Source: Acidobacteriota bacterium (GTDB taxonomy: Bacteria; Acidobacteriota; Terriglobia; Acidiferrales; UBA7541). From it: a DNA stretch of 64,000 bases. Below are positions 1 through 9,415 of the stretch, in pieces (the first letter of the stretch is position 1; each line of letters starts with the position of its first letter). The stretch lies in the NCBI GenBank assembly GCA_003224085.1, contig QHYK01000076.1, forward strand, positions 36,749 through 100,748, written 5' to 3'. A program made the translations under genes and the position numbers. The notes beneath the pieces were generated by a model. The model searched no databases. It saw nothing but the letters and a program-made list of their open reading frames with translations, and was not told the origin of the DNA.

Positions 1-645
1 GCGGCCCTCGGCATTTCCCCGGGTGATCCCGTCGCACCGGTCTCCGAGCTCGAGGTCCTAGCCAACAATCGGTATCTCGCAAAAGCATGGGACGACCGCG
101 TAGGCTGCGCCGTCCTGCTCGAAGTGATGCGTCGCCTCGCAAAGTCGCCGCATCCCAATCAAGTTTTCTTTGTCGGCACTGTTCAGGAAGAGGGCAGTAT
201 CGAAATGAGAGGGGCCGCAACCTCCGCGCGCCTCATCAACCCGGATATCGGTTTTAGCCTCGAAGTTGGCATTCCCAATGATGTCCCCGGCCCGAGTCCG
301 GAGGCGGCCCAGGAGGTTCTTGGCGGCGGCCCCGGAATGATGCTTTACACCTTTAGCGAGCTTCCGAATCGCAAGCTCGTTCAACATGTAAAGCGAGTCG
401 CCGCCGAGGAGCACATCCCGCTGCAGTTTGATTTTGTCCCAGGGTTCGGTGATGACGCTGGAGCTATCAAATTAAACGACGGTGGCGTCCCGGTCAGCAC
501 CTTGCTCGTGCCGGCCCGCTCTACCCACGCGCATAACGGCATTATTGATCGCGCGGACTTCGATCGAACCGTCGACTTGATGGTCGCGGTTATTCAGAGT
601 CTCGACGCAGCCAGCGTTGCCAAGATCAAATCCTTCAACCCGTAG
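1..645 (+). CDS. M42-family metallo-aminopeptidase, C-terminal part (5' end outside the window)
   Basis: The reading frame is open from base 1 and ends at TAG 643-645, so about 214 C-terminal residues are visible. M42 enzymes (glutamyl aminopeptidase/FrvX type) are cytosolic di-metal exopeptidases that trim peptides. The motif AWDDRVGC holds the bridging metal Asp, VQEEGS the catalytic and metal Glu pair, and THAHNG near the C-terminus the last His ligand. The usual Asp ligand after the RGA segment reads as Glu (SLEVG). The family is normally about 340-360 residues, so roughly the first 40% lies upstream. No neighbour suggests a specific substrate. The family call is firm from motif order; substrate is unknown. 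Confidence 0.88.
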   Translation, partial: AALGISPGDPVAPVSELEVLANNRYLAKAWDDRVGCAVLLEVMRRLAKSPHPNQVFFVGTVQEEGSIEMRGAATSARLINPDIGFSLEVGIPNDVPGPSPEAAQEVLGGGPGMMLYTFSELPNRKLVQHVKRVAAEEHIPLQFDFVPGFGDDAGAIKLNDGGVPVSTLLVPARSTHAHNGIIDRADFDRTVDLMVAVIQSLDAASVAKIKSFNP

Positions 646-758
646 CGTTTGTGCCTCTCTTGGCGGATGCTACATCCAAAATAGTAGATTGCAAGTAGAT
701 TGCCGGGTCGGGGGTTTCATCTCTCGTTCTGTGGCAAAATAGAATACGGACAAAAGAA

Positions 759-829
759 ATGGCCAATCGCTCAACTGTGGAAGAAATTCGCGCGGCGGGA
801 CCCGCCAGTGCCCCCAGGAAATCCGTTAC
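759..829 (+). pseudogene. Displaced original 5' end of sucA (cut off by the IS insertion)
   Basis: An ATG at 759 opens a short frame beginning MANRSTVEEIR that runs into the mobile element and stops at TGA 903-905. Up to base 829 it is in the same phase as sucA. If bases 830-1393 (564 bp, a multiple of three) are removed, codon ACA is rebuilt across the junction and the frame continues directly into the conserved sucA segment (ADEDRQQVFDAFRRWGY), giving a protein of 852 residues. I therefore read this as the native sucA start. The phase match and the IS-type target TTAC at 826-829 are seen directly; that it was once the start is inference. Confidence 0.6.
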
Positions 830-886
830 CGAGGGGAGCCGTAAAGCCCCTTCTTGCCTTCAGGCATGGAGATATAAGGCTGCACG

Positions 887-1351
887 GATTTTCTTCAGAA
901 ATTGAGCACTCAACTGATTCACAAAAACCAAGTGATTATGGTTGAGACGCTCGGCACCAAGAACCTACTTAAGAATCGCCGCTTAGCCAGAGCCATCTCG
1001 GATGCGGGCACAGGTGAGTTCGTTCGTATGTTGGAATACAAGTGCAAGTGGCCTGGAAGAACGCTCGTCAAAGTAGCTAGGTTCTTCCCGTCATCAAAGT
1101 TGTGCTGCATTTGTCACCAAAAGAATGTAGACCTCAAACTCCAAGACCGTTGGACGTGTTCGAGTTGCCATACCGAACATCAGCGGGACGAGAATGCCGT
1201 CGTAAACATTTTCGTCCAAGGTTTGAGAATCTTAGCCGAGGGACGCTCGGTATTAGCCTGTGGAGGCACAGTAGGACCTAAACGCGAGTTTAGGCGTGGG
1301 CCCGGGAAGCAGGAAACATCGTCGGAGGTATGTGGCCATGTCGCACAGTAA
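887..1351 (+). pseudogene. tnpB: tnpB (IS605 OrfB-type RNA-guided nuclease) C-terminal fragment
   Basis: From 887 the translation reads DFLQKLSTQLI and continues through the typical TnpB core: NRRLARAISDAG, EFVRMLEYKCKW, FFPSSKLC, a CxxC...CxxC zinc ribbon (CCICH and CSSCH), and HQRDENAVVNI with the RuvC-III Asp. The RuvC-II Glu is in MVETL. The RuvC-I Asp region and the whole N-terminal domain are missing. Just upstream (about 871-886) the matching residues DIRL are in another frame, so there is a frameshift; TAA at 875 closes this frame. The fragment ends at TAA 1349-1351. It cannot be an active nuclease. Confidence 0.85.
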
Positions 1352-3881
1352 CTCCGAGGAATCCCCCGTCTTTAGGCGTGGGGGAGTCGTCAAAGCAGAT
1401 GAAGATCGCCAACAAGTTTTCGACGCTTTTCGGCGCTGGGGTTATTACGAAGCGAATCTTGATCCGCTGGACGTATTCCCGCCGCTGCAGCAACCTGATC
1501 TGGAAGGCTTGGGGGGCGAGGCCGCGGAAGAGGCTCGCCGCATCTATTGCGGCACCATTGGCGCTGACTTCATGCACCTACCCGAGCCGGAGCGGCGCCG
1601 CTGGATTATCGAGCGCCTCGAAGCGCCCGCTGAGCAAGTGGACCAACAAAAAATCTTGGAGCGGCTGATTCGCGCCGACCTTTTCGAACAAGTTCTTCAG
1701 GCACGCTATCTCGGATCGAAACGTTTTTCTTTGGAGGGCGTCACCTCGCTCATTCCCTTGCTTGACGCGATCCTGGACGCCGCCGCAGAACACGGTGCGG
1801 AATCTTCCATCATGGCCATGAGCCATCGTGGCCGCCTCAGCGTGATGGTTCACGCCGCGTGCAAGAGTCCGCATGAAGTCGTTGCCGGTTTCGAGGACGT
1901 GGATCCCCGCAGTGTCTTGGGCGCAGGCGACGTCAAGTACCACATCGGCGCGACGGGCACCTATGTCACCAGCTCCGGGAAAGAAATCGGTATCCATCTC
2001 GTTTCAAATCCGAGCCATCTCGAAGCTGTCGATCCCGTAGCTGTTGGGCGCTCGCGCGCCAAGCAGACACGCTACGGGTTGCGCGGCGCTTACGTGGACC
2101 GCTCGCAGGAAACTCTTAACAAAGTCGTTCCCATCGTGATGCATGGGGACGCCGCTTTCGCCGGCCAGGGGATCTGGGCGGAGACCCTCAATTTTGCGGA
2201 CTTGCGCGCGTACACCGTCGGCGGCACAATCCACATCATCGTCAACAATCTCATCGGCTTCACAACGCCGCCACACCAGGAGCATTCCGCGCGCTTTGCC
2301 TCGGACATTGTTAAACGCCAATCGGTTCCCATTTTCCATGTGAACGGAGAAGATCCCGACGCTGTCGTGCGCGTTGGGAAGATGGCCACCGAGTATCGCG
2401 CAACGTTTGGCAGTGATGTGGTTGTCGACCTCATCGGCTACCGCCGCCACGGCCACAGCGAAGTGGATGACCCCACCATCACCCAGCCAAGACTTTACGA
2501 GCGCATCAAGGACCATCCCCAGCTTTGGAAGATTTACGCCGAGAACACCGGCATCGACGCAACGGGGATCGCTGAGAACGTCCGCAAGGAATACGAAGAA
2601 GAACAGACCAAGGCTCGCGCACTCAAAAAGATTCCGCACCTGCGGAAACTGCCCGATTATTGGGCGCCTTATTTTCACGGGCGCTACAAACCCGAGTACG
2701 AAGTAAACACGGGTCTAGCCCGCGAAAAGCTGGGCGAGATTACCGACGGCCTCGTCCGCGTGCCGGAAGGCTTTCACGTTCATCCCAAAATTGTCAAACT
2801 GCTCGAACAACGCGCGGAAATGGGCCATGGCCAGCGCGCGGTGGATTACGGTTTTGCCGAAGCGCTGGCGTTTGGTTCCTTGCTTCTGGAAGGCACACCC
2901 GTACGGCTCACCGGACAGGACTCGCAACGCGGCACGTTCAATCAGCGCCACGCCGTACTGGTTGACACGGAGACGGAGCGGAACTATCTGCCACTTTGTC
3001 ACCTTTCCCCGAATCAGGTCTTCTGCGAAATCTACAATTCTTCTCTTTCCGAAGCGGGCTGCCTAGGTTTTGAATACGGCTTCAGCCGCGATTACCCCGA
3101 AGCGCTCGTTTTGTGGGAAGCACAGTTTGGGGATTTTGCCAACGGCGCGCAGGTCATCATCGACCAATTCATCAGCGCCGGCGAGGACAAGTGGAACCTT
3201 CCGGCGGGCATCGTGATGCTTTTGCCTCACGGCTACGAGGGGCAGGGCCCGGAGCATTCCAGCGCCCGTCTCGAACGCTTCCTGCAGCTCGCCGCCGAAG
3301 ACAACATGCAGATTTGCCAGCCTTCGACGGCGGCGCAGTATTTTCACCTGCTGCGCCGCCAGGCGCTCCGCCCGTGGCGCAAGCCGCTCATTGCTTTTAC
3401 GCCAAAAAGCATGCTGCGCCATCCCGACGCCAGCTCCAACATCGAAGAATTCACGCATCCGCGCTTCCTGCCGCTGGTTCCCGATCGCGAAGTGCGCGAC
3501 GCCTCGCGTGTCCTCATCGCCAGCGGCAAGGTCGGCCACGAATTGCGCGGCGAACGCCGTCGCCGTAAAGACACGGGCACGGCAATCTTCTTTCTCGACC
3601 AGCTCTATCCGATGCCCCGCGCGGAAATCTCCGCCGCCATTGCCGAGCATCCCCATGCTCGCGAAATCGTTTGGGTGCAGGAGGAGCCAGGAAATATGGG
3701 AGCGGCCGGCTTCGTGCTTCCTCGGCTCGAGCGGATGGCCAAAGCGGCCGGACTCGTCTCGCGCTCCGTCAAGCGCTCGCCGAGCGCCAGTCCGGCCACT
3801 GGGTCCGCCAAGGCCCACGAAATGGAACAGAAGACACTTCTCTCCCTGGCCTTCACCACGGCCGGCAACCATGACAATTAG
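1338..3881 (+). CDS. sucA: 2-oxoglutarate dehydrogenase E1 component (thiamine-diphosphate dependent)
   Basis: E1 decarboxylates 2-oxoglutarate and passes the succinyl group to lipoyl-E2 in the TCA cycle. Family blocks appear in order: MSHRGRLSVMVHA, HLVSNPSHLEAVDP, GDAAFAGQGIWAETL with IIVNN (ThDP/Mg site), YRRHGHSEVDDP, FGDFANGAQVIIDQF and PHGYEGQGPEHSS. The present start is taken as ATG 1338, preceded by GGAGG at 1324-1328, giving 847 residues. There is no other ATG, GTG or TTG in frame between the IS tip and the first conserved residues. Residues 1-19 are therefore encoded by IS DNA, replacing about 24 native residues. The E2-binding N-terminal arm of the long E. coli form is absent. No sucB or lpd is adjacent. 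The catalytic region is intact, so the enzyme is probably functional if expressed. Confidence 0.93.
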   Translation: MSHSNSEESPVFRRGGVVKADEDRQQVFDAFRRWGYYEANLDPLDVFPPLQQPDLEGLGGEAAEEARRIYCGTIGADFMHLPEPERRRWIIERLEAPAEQVDQQKILERLIRADLFEQVLQARYLGSKRFSLEGVTSLIPLLDAILDAAAEHGAESSIMAMSHRGRLSVMVHAACKSPHEVVAGFEDVDPRSVLGAGDVKYHIGATGTYVTSSGKEIGIHLVSNPSHLEAVDPVAVGRSRAKQTRYGLRGAYVDRSQETLNKVVPIVMHGDAAFAGQGIWAETLNFADLRAYTVGGTIHIIVNNLIGFTTPPHQEHSARFASDIVKRQSVPIFHVNGEDPDAVVRVGKMATEYRATFGSDVVVDLIGYRRHGHSEVDDPTITQPRLYERIKDHPQLWKIYAENTGIDATGIAENVRKEYEEEQTKARALKKIPHLRKLPDYWAPYFHGRYKPEYEVNTGLAREKLGEITDGLVRVPEGFHVHPKIVKLLEQRAEMGHGQRAVDYGFAEALAFGSLLLEGTPVRLTGQDSQRGTFNQRHAVLVDTETERNYLPLCHLSPNQVFCEIYNSSLSEAGCLGFEYGFSRDYPEALVLWEAQFGDFANGAQVIIDQFISAGEDKWNLPAGIVMLLPHGYEGQGPEHSSARLERFLQLAAEDNMQICQPSTAAQYFHLLRRQALRPWRKPLIAFTPKSMLRHPDASSNIEEFTHPRFLPLVPDREVRDASRVLIASGKVGHELRGERRRRKDTGTAIFFLDQLYPMPRAEISAAIAEHPHAREIVWVQEEPGNMGAAGFVLPRLERMAKAAGLVSRSVKRSPSASPATGSAKAHEMEQKTLLSLAFTTAGNHDN
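1363..1384 (+). repeat. IS right-end hairpin (subterminal palindrome)
   Basis: A run of five C, the spacer GTCTTTAGGCGT and a run of five G form the imperfect palindrome found about 10 nt before the right tip of IS200/IS605 elements, where TnpA binds single-stranded DNA. It lies inside the present sucA reading frame and encodes part of its first 19 residues. Confidence 0.7.
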
Positions 3882-4087
3882 GTATCTTTTCTTAGGTTGG
3901 CTTAGGTTGGCTTTTACCGTTCGTTCATATTAATGTAAACGGCGCGTTATCCAGGAAAGGGCAGCTTCTGCCAAAATCAGCCGTGCAGCAAGAATCCTTA
4001 AGTGAGCCGAATCATTCCAGCTCCTATCGTCATTTGCCGGGCTACGGTACACTTTCTTCAGGCCGGCACGGAAGGCGCTCCATCGGC

Positions 4088-4783
4088 ATGAAACGCGTAT
4101 TCATCATCGAAGACGATCGTGACATCGTCGAGTTGGTTCGCTACAACCTCGCCAATGAGGGCTTTCAAGTGACCGCCGCCTACGATGGGGTCACGGGCCT
4201 GGCCACACTAAAGAAAACCCCTCCGGACATCCTGCTGCTCGATCTCATGCTTCCCAAACTTTCCGGCCTCGAGATTTGCCGCGAGATTCGCCGCGATGAG
4301 ACGCTGAATCGCTTGCCCATCCTCATGCTCACCGCGCGTGGCGAGGAAGCCGACCGCGTGGTCGGGCTCGAGATGGGTGCGGACGACTATGTAACCAAGC
4401 CCTTCAGCCCGCGCGAACTGATTGCTCGCGTGAAAGCGCTCCTCCGCCGCGCCGAACTCCCCACGGACGTGCCGCATGCGGTCGAAATTGGCAAGCTCAG
4501 AATTGACCCCGCCTCTTATCGGGTGTGCCATTCCGGCAAGCCCGTCGTGCTCAGCACCCTGGAGTTTCGCCTTCTCTATTATCTGGCCTCGCGTCCCAAC
4601 CGCGTTTTCACCCGCGACCAGTTGCTCGATGCCGTCTGGGGCACGGATCGCTTTGTCACGCCGCGCAGCGTGGATGTCTACGTTCGCAGGCTCCGCGAAA
4701 AGATCGAGTCCGACCCGGAAAACCCCACCCACTTGAAAACCGTCCGCGGCGCCGGGTATCTTTTCGAGACCCGTGCGGCTTAA
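4088..4783 (+). CDS. phoB: Response regulator, PhoB/OmpR family
   Basis: This 231-residue protein has a receiver domain (residues 1-120) and a C-terminal winged-helix DNA-binding domain (about 130-228). The phosphorylation pocket is visible: acidic pair D9/D10, acceptor D52 in LLLDLMLP, T82 and K104 in VTKPFSP. The C-terminus ends in the OmpR-type wing RGAGYLFE. The start ATG 4088 ([10 protein letters not shown]) is chosen because homology begins exactly there; more upstream codons in frame would add an unconserved leader. It overlaps the next gene, a PhoR-like kinase, by 11 nt, and phoU follows. This order supports a role in phosphate starvation control, though targets are not shown by sequence. 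Confidence 0.9.
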   Translation: MKRVFIIEDDRDIVELVRYNLANEGFQVTAAYDGVTGLATLKKTPPDILLLDLMLPKLSGLEICREIRRDETLNRLPILMLTARGEEADRVVGLEMGADDYVTKPFSPRELIARVKALLRRAELPTDVPHAVEIGKLRIDPASYRVCHSGKPVVLSTLEFRLLYYLASRPNRVFTRDQLLDAVWGTDRFVTPRSVDVYVRRLREKIESDPENPTHLKTVRGAGYLFETRAA

Positions 4784-6578
4784 CCTTTTCTGGAAACTCG
4801 GCGTGGCCTTTCTCGCCCTACTGGTGGCTGTCTTGCTGCCCGTGGATTACTATGGCGAGCGCAACCTGCGCCGCGACTACCAGCGCGCCGGCTTCGAGCA
4901 ACTCTCGGCAATCGCGCGCATCGCCCTTGCGAGTCCGCCTATTGTTTTGTCCCTGGCCACAAATTCCCGCACTCCTGGCCCGGCGCTTCACGATTGGATC
5001 GCAAGAATAGCGGCAAGCGGGGCACGCGTTACGGTCATTAACGCCGGGGGAGTTGTCCTGGCAGATTCCGAGTCCGATCCGGAGACCATGGAGAATCATG
5101 CGGGTCGCCCGGAGATTCGCGATGCTTTCGCAAAAGGCGATGGACTTTCCGTTCGGCGCAGTGTGACGGTCAACCGCGATTTGCAGTATTACGCCGTGCG
5201 CTACTCCCCGGCCGGCGGCTCTCCGGTAGTCTTGCGTTTTGCTTTGCCCGTTCGCGCCGCGGACGACGAGGTGTGGGCGCTCCGCCGGAGGCTCTGGCTT
5301 TCTTCTCTCGTCATGCTTGTGGTAGCGGGAACCGCGTCGCTCTTGATCTCCCGCTCTTTTGCAAGCCGCGTGGAACGCCTCCAATCCTTTTCCCGCCGCG
5401 TGGCCGATGGCGACTTTCGCCCCATTGAAGCCGATCGTTCCGGCGACGCGCTGGAAGCTCTGGCCGCTTCCTTGAATGACTCCGCGAGCCGTCTCGACCG
5501 CGCCATTCGCACGCTGACCGAAGAGCGCAATCTCTCCTCGGCGATCCTCGGCAGCATGGTGGAAGGCGTCGCCGTGGTCAATTCGAATGAGCGCTTGCTG
5601 TTTGCAAACGACGGCTTCGCGGAAATCCTGGAACTGGATGCGCCGCCAAAGTCCGGGAGCTCGCTGGTAGAAATCGTGCGGCAAACGGAGCTTATCGAGG
5701 CGGTGCGGGTAGTGGTGGCGGGCGCGCCGCGCGTGGAAGCGGAAATCAGCACGGGAACGCTGCGTCAGCGCTTTTTCGCGGTGACGGTAGCTTCCGTTCG
5801 CGCGATGGAAACCTCCGGCGCCGTCATCGTGCTGCACGATATCACCGATCTGCGCAAACTCGAACGCATCCGCCGCGATTTCGTCGCCAATGTATCGCAC
5901 GAATTCAAGACGCCGCTCACCGCGATTCAGGGTTTCGCCGAAACTCTGCTCGCCGGCGCGATTGAAGACCCGCAGAATCGCATCCGCTTCCTCCAGATCA
6001 TCCTCGAGCATTCGCGGCGTCTCGCGCGTCTCACCGACGACCTGCTCGAACTCTCCAAGATGGATGCCGACCGCCTGGACCTGGAACTCGACCGGCTCAG
6101 CGTTTCTCAATTCGTGCAAAGCTGTATGGAAACCACGCAACGGTCCGCCAAAGAGAAAAACCTCTCCGTTTCCGTTGATTTGCAGGGGACTCTCCCGGAT
6201 ATTGCCGCCGACCGCCGCCGTCTTGCCGAGGTTTTGCAGAACCTGCTCGACAATGCCATTCAATACACGCCCTCCGGAGGCAGGATCAAGGTTTCGGCTG
6301 TTTCCGACCGAGAGGAAGTCACTTTCACCGTTTCTGACACGGGCATCGGCATTCCCAAGGTGGACCAGCCCCGCATTTTTGAACGTTTCTACCGAGTCGA
6401 TGTCGCGCGCTCCCGCGAGGTCGGTGGAACGGGTCTGGGCCTTTCCATCGCTAAGCATCTCGTCGAAGCTCATGGCGGCCGCATCTGGGTGGACAGCGAA
6501 GTTGGGCAGGGCTCGCATTTCCATTTCACCGTTCCCGTGTTTCAGCCCCAGCACGCCTTGTCCCGCCCCGACCACTAG
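4773..6578 (+). CDS. phoR: Membrane sensor histidine kinase, PhoR type
   Basis: This 601-residue kinase starts at GTG 4773 inside the end of phoB. Domains in order: a TM segment at about 5-25, a periplasmic stretch to about 165, a second TM at about 170-190 ([14 protein letters not shown]), HAMP, a PAS domain (about 250-350), HisKA with phospho-acceptor His376 in [11 protein letters not shown], and an HATPase domain with the N box (LDNAIQYTP), DTGIGIP and GTGLGLSI. The long periplasmic domain is larger than in E. coli PhoR. Translational coupling to phoB and a following phoU make PhoR the best name. A PstSCAB transporter, the usual signalling partner, is not in this window. Confidence 0.88.
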   Translation: MRLNLFWKLGVAFLALLVAVLLPVDYYGERNLRRDYQRAGFEQLSAIARIALASPPIVLSLATNSRTPGPALHDWIARIAASGARVTVINAGGVVLADSESDPETMENHAGRPEIRDAFAKGDGLSVRRSVTVNRDLQYYAVRYSPAGGSPVVLRFALPVRAADDEVWALRRRLWLSSLVMLVVAGTASLLISRSFASRVERLQSFSRRVADGDFRPIEADRSGDALEALAASLNDSASRLDRAIRTLTEERNLSSAILGSMVEGVAVVNSNERLLFANDGFAEILELDAPPKSGSSLVEIVRQTELIEAVRVVVAGAPRVEAEISTGTLRQRFFAVTVASVRAMETSGAVIVLHDITDLRKLERIRRDFVANVSHEFKTPLTAIQGFAETLLAGAIEDPQNRIRFLQIILEHSRRLARLTDDLLELSKMDADRLDLELDRLSVSQFVQSCMETTQRSAKEKNLSVSVDLQGTLPDIAADRRRLAEVLQNLLDNAIQYTPSGGRIKVSAVSDREEVTFTVSDTGIGIPKVDQPRIFERFYRVDVARSREVGGTGLGLSIAKHLVEAHGGRIWVDSEVGQGSHFHFTVPVFQPQHALSRPDH

Positions 6579-6598
6579 CAAAGCGCCACGAACAAGGA

Positions 6599-6627
6599 GC
6601 GGTTGCCCGTTTCGGCGCCGCCTTTTT
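6599..6627 (+). terminator. Probable intrinsic terminator after phoR
   Basis: GCGG (6599-6602) and GCC (6605-6607) pair with GGC (6614-6616) and CCGC (6618-6621) around a six-base loop, followed by five T at 6623-6627. It lies 20 nt after the phoR stop and would separate phoBR from phoU. Confidence 0.5.
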
Positions 6628-6731
6628 CTGTCTTTTCACAATCCCGTTAAGGAACTGTAACCATTTCTCTCTCAGAATGTTATGTGGGGGCGGGAGTGTG
6701 GGAACAGCAGCCCACCTCCCCAAGGAAATCT

Positions 6732-7532
6732 ATGGACACAACCGCGCGACTCAACGAACAGGTCATGCTCGACACGCTCATGAACTATCTCGTCTCGATG
6801 GCTCGCACCGTCGAGAGTGCCATGAACCGGGCGCTCGATGCTATCCTCAGCCTTGACAACCCCCGCACTGCCGCTCTCCCCGGCGAGGTGTTTCTTCTCG
6901 AGCCGCGCATCAACGAAATGGAAATCGTCATCGACGAGCACGCCATCCGACTGCTTCGTCAAGGCTCCTTTCCCGAGGATGAATTGCGGCTGATTGTGGC
7001 CGCCCTGAAGCTAAACAACGATCTGGAGCGCATCGGCGACCTCGCCGTAAACCTCGCCGAGAGAGTCGTCTCGCTCCGGGAAATGCCCGACGCGCAAATC
7101 CCCGAAGATCTTGTCCCCATGGTTTCTGCCGTTCGCGCCATGGTCAGCGAGAGCCTCGGCGCGCTCATTTTCCGCAACGTGGATATGGCCACCACGGTCC
7201 TGGAAAGCGATGACGTCGTGGATCGGTACCGCGACCGCATTTTTGAACGCCAGCTTCAGCGCATGACCAGCGAGCCGCAATTGGTCGGCCCGGGGCTGCA
7301 ATTTGTCCTGGCCACGCGTCATCTGGAGCGCATCGCCGACCACGCGACCAACATTGCCGAAGACATCATCTTTTGGGTTCGCGGTCTCGATGTACGCCAC
7401 GGGCGCGGGCTGGAAGGTCTTCGTAGTGAGCCGCCCGCAACCTTGTCCGCTGCCAACATAACCGAGAATTCACAAACCAGTCATTCCGATGTGACGCCGT
7501 CCCGCAATACTGACGACGTGATCTTCACTTAA
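6732..7532 (+). CDS. phoU: Phosphate signalling protein PhoU
   Basis: PhoU is a cytoplasmic helical-bundle protein that links the Pst transporter to PhoR and damps the Pho response. The 266 residues contain two related three-helix repeats; acidic metal-binding signatures are seen in LNNDLERIGDLAVNLAE and, in the second repeat, HLERIADHATNIAEDI. The start ATG 6732 (MDTTARLNEQ) follows AAGGAAA at a good distance; an upstream GTG at 6684 would add an unconserved leader. The C-terminal 40 residues are low-complexity and not part of the fold. The gene sits in the same direction as phoBR but beyond a likely terminator, so it may have its own promoter. Confidence 0.9.
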   Translation: MDTTARLNEQVMLDTLMNYLVSMARTVESAMNRALDAILSLDNPRTAALPGEVFLLEPRINEMEIVIDEHAIRLLRQGSFPEDELRLIVAALKLNNDLERIGDLAVNLAERVVSLREMPDAQIPEDLVPMVSAVRAMVSESLGALIFRNVDMATTVLESDDVVDRYRDRIFERQLQRMTSEPQLVGPGLQFVLATRHLERIADHATNIAEDIIFWVRGLDVRHGRGLEGLRSEPPATLSAANITENSQTSHSDVTPSRNTDDVIFT

Positions 7533-7544
7533 CTCCTACCCTCG

Positions 7545-7574
7545 GGGACCGGCTGCACCCCTGGCTCCGGTCCC
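7545..7574 (+). terminator. Hairpin after phoU, possible terminator
   Basis: GGGACCGG (7545-7552) pairs perfectly with CCGGTCCC (7567-7574). The following TTCTCCTCC is pyrimidine-rich but not a true T-run, so termination strength is uncertain. Confidence 0.4.
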
Positions 7575-7665
7575 TTCTCCTCCCCCCGCGAAGCTGCAGA
7601 AACAGTATCCAGACAACCTCTTGACCCCGCCCGGCAGTTCTACTATCGTTCTAAAAGAGTTCCGC

Positions 7666-8028
7666 ATGAACAGTTCCTCTGATCGCCAAGGGCCCATTGT
7701 CGCTCTAAGACGGTACCGCTGGGTGTGTCTTGTCCTTGCTGCTCTCTTGCTCTACAACCCGTTTTTCGCTGGGCCGCGCTCGGGACGCAGTTTGGAACTC
7801 TGTCATCCGGTGAGTCACCGCTCGACCGTAGGCGCCTCCGAGCTGCAACATTTCTCGCCGGCAAACGGTTGGTGCCCTGTTCCAGCAGTGGAGGCTACGG
7901 AAGCAGAATTCGCTTTGCCGCTACCTGATCTTTCGATTTGGCTCTTCTTCGTTGCGACCCCACCTACGCTCGTTCCCCAGCAGATGTTTGGTCCCGGCCT
8001 GTGGTTCAGGCCGCCGCCCGCTCTCTAA
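7666..8028 (+). CDS. Small hypothetical membrane protein upstream of the RND operon
   Basis: This protein of 120 residues has one clear hydrophobic segment at about residues 20-38 (CLVLAALLLYNPFFAG) and a second, weaker one near the C-terminus (LSIWLFFVATPPTLV). No enzymatic motif or named family is recognised. ATG 7666 is used; an upstream TTG at 7621 lies in a less convincing context. The gene runs in the same direction as the efflux genes and ends 139 nt before the adaptor gene. It may be part of the same transcriptional unit, but this is inferred only from position. Confidence 0.5.
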   Translation: MNSSSDRQGPIVALRRYRWVCLVLAALLLYNPFFAGPRSGRSLELCHPVSHRSTVGASELQHFSPANGWCPVPAVEATEAEFALPLPDLSIWLFFVATPPTLVPQQMFGPGLWFRPPPAL

Positions 8029-8167
8029 TCTTTTTCCCGTTCTGTGAATCGCTTTTTCGGATTAGGCCGCCTCTGCGCGGTCGCTTAGGCCCTTGGAAAA
8101 TCTTGCACGTGTCACGAACCGGCATTGCGCTTGCTTTGCGGCTCGTACACCTGCCACGGATGTGCGT

Positions 8168-9415
8168 ATGACACAAGAGAAGCGCTGGGTAGTTACAGCT
8201 ATTGCTGTCGTGGGCGCGTTGTTGGCGTGGCGATGGATCAGCCGCGCTCCTACGAATGCGGATGATCGTGAACGCGCAGCTTCGTCGGCGGATCCTCCCG
8301 CCGCCGTTACCCGCGTCGAGCGACGAACCATCGCCAACACTCTGAAAATCTCAGGCGAGTTCAAGCCTTTTCAAGACGTCGACGTCCACGCCAAAGTCGC
8401 CGGCTATATCAAGACCATTTATGTGGACGTGGGCTCTCATGTGAAGCAGGGCCAGGCGCTGGCCATTCTGGAGGTTCCCGAATTAGCCGCCCAGCTTTCC
8501 GGGGCCGACGCCGCAGTTCGCCGCGCGAATGAGGAAATTGGCCGCGCTCAGGGCGATCTCGAGCGCGCAAAATCCTCCCACGCGGCGGCTCATTTGGCCT
8601 CTAAACGCCTCGGCAACGCCGCCAAGACGCGCGAAGGCCTGGTGGCCCAGCAGGAACTCGACGACGCCCAGGCCAAGGACTTGGAAGCCGAAGCGCAAGT
8701 TGCCAGTGCAAAAGCGGCGCATTCCGCTGCCGAGCAGGAACTGGAAGTCGCGCAGGCCAATCAAAAACAAGTGGCTGCCCTCTCGGGTTACACGCAAATT
8801 ACGGCGCCTTTCGCTGGCGTGGTGACCAATCGCTTCGCCGACACGGGCGCTCTGGTTGCCGCCGGAACTTCTTCGAGCACCCAGGCCACACCCGTTGTTC
8901 GTCTCGCTCAAATCTCCGTTCTGCGTCTCGTATTGCCGGTTCCTGAATCCGTGGCCGCGCAAATTCATCTTCATGACCCGGTCAAGGTTCACGTACAGGC
9001 GTTGAACGAGGACATTCTGGGGCGCGTCTCTCGTTTTGCCGATTCCCTCGATCTGCAGACCCGCACCATGCAGACCGAAATCGATTGCGACAACCGCGAT
9101 GGCCGCTTGATGCCCGGAATGTACACGGAATCCGAGCTCTCTCTACATCAGAAGCCAAACGCGCTCACGATTCCTTTGGAAGCCGTTGTGCGCAACGGCG
9201 AGGATGCCACCGTCCTCGCACTCAATTCGCAAAACGTCCTCGACGAACGCCACGTCAAGCTCGGTCTCGAAGACAATTCGCACGTCGAAGTTCTCTCCGG
9301 TCTCTCGGAAGGCGAACGCCTGGTGATCGGCAATCGCAGCCAGTTTCATTCCGGCCAGAGGGTCCAGCCCAAAATCGTTAGCGCGCAAGAAAACACTCCG
9401 GCGGGAGGAAACTGA
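8168..9415 (+). CDS. RND efflux periplasmic adaptor subunit (HlyD/AcrA family)
   Basis: This protein of 415 residues has one N-terminal membrane anchor (WVVTAIAVVGALLAW). It then shows the adaptor order: beta-barrel/lipoyl half (DVDVHAKVAGYIKTIYVDVG), an Ala/Glu-rich helical hairpin (about residues 105-195), the second lipoyl half (ITAPFAGVVTNRFADTG), beta-barrel, and a membrane-proximal domain. Adaptors of this type connect an inner-membrane RND pump to a TolC channel. ATG 8168 (MTQEKRW) is the start nearest to homology. The stop TGA overlaps the pump's ATG by one base, so translation is coupled. Substrate cannot be told from sequence. Confidence 0.9.
   Translation: MTQEKRWVVTAIAVVGALLAWRWISRAPTNADDRERAASSADPPAAVTRVERRTIANTLKISGEFKPFQDVDVHAKVAGYIKTIYVDVGSHVKQGQALAILEVPELAAQLSGADAAVRRANEEIGRAQGDLERAKSSHAAAHLASKRLGNAAKTREGLVAQQELDDAQAKDLEAEAQVASAKAAHSAAEQELEVAQANQKQVAALSGYTQITAPFAGVVTNRFADTGALVAAGTSSSTQATPVVRLAQISVLRLVLPVPESVAAQIHLHDPVKVHVQALNEDILGRVSRFADSLDLQTRTMQTEIDCDNRDGRLMPGMYTESELSLHQKPNALTIPLEAVVRNGEDATVLALNSQNVLDERHVKLGLEDNSHVEVLSGLSEGERLVIGNRSQFHSGQRVQPKIVSAQENTPAGGN

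Larger units (their letters stand above)
830..1393 (+). mobile_element. Decayed IS200/IS605-type (IS608/IS1341-like) element inserted in sucA
   Basis: The element lies directly 3' of TTAC (826-829) and ends in TCAA (1390-1393), the target and right-end cleavage signals known for IS608. The right end carries the family's imperfect hairpin at 1363-1384 (CCCCC, then a TTTAGG loop, then GGGGG). No tnpA is present, and only the C-terminal part of tnpB remains, with a frameshift. At 564 bp it is much shorter than a complete tnpB element, so it is an internally deleted derivative. No target duplication is expected for this family. The exact left boundary is inferred from the TTAC site and from the restored sucA frame. 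Confidence 0.7.

Noticed and set aside
4818..6581. Long open frame opposite phoR
   Set aside because: It is the antisense shadow of a GC-rich gene; no conserved motif, no ribosome site, and the sense strand encodes a complete kinase.
6650..6680. Pho box before phoU
   Set aside because: One CTGTAAC-like half-site is visible, but no second repeat at the 11-base spacing of Pho boxes.
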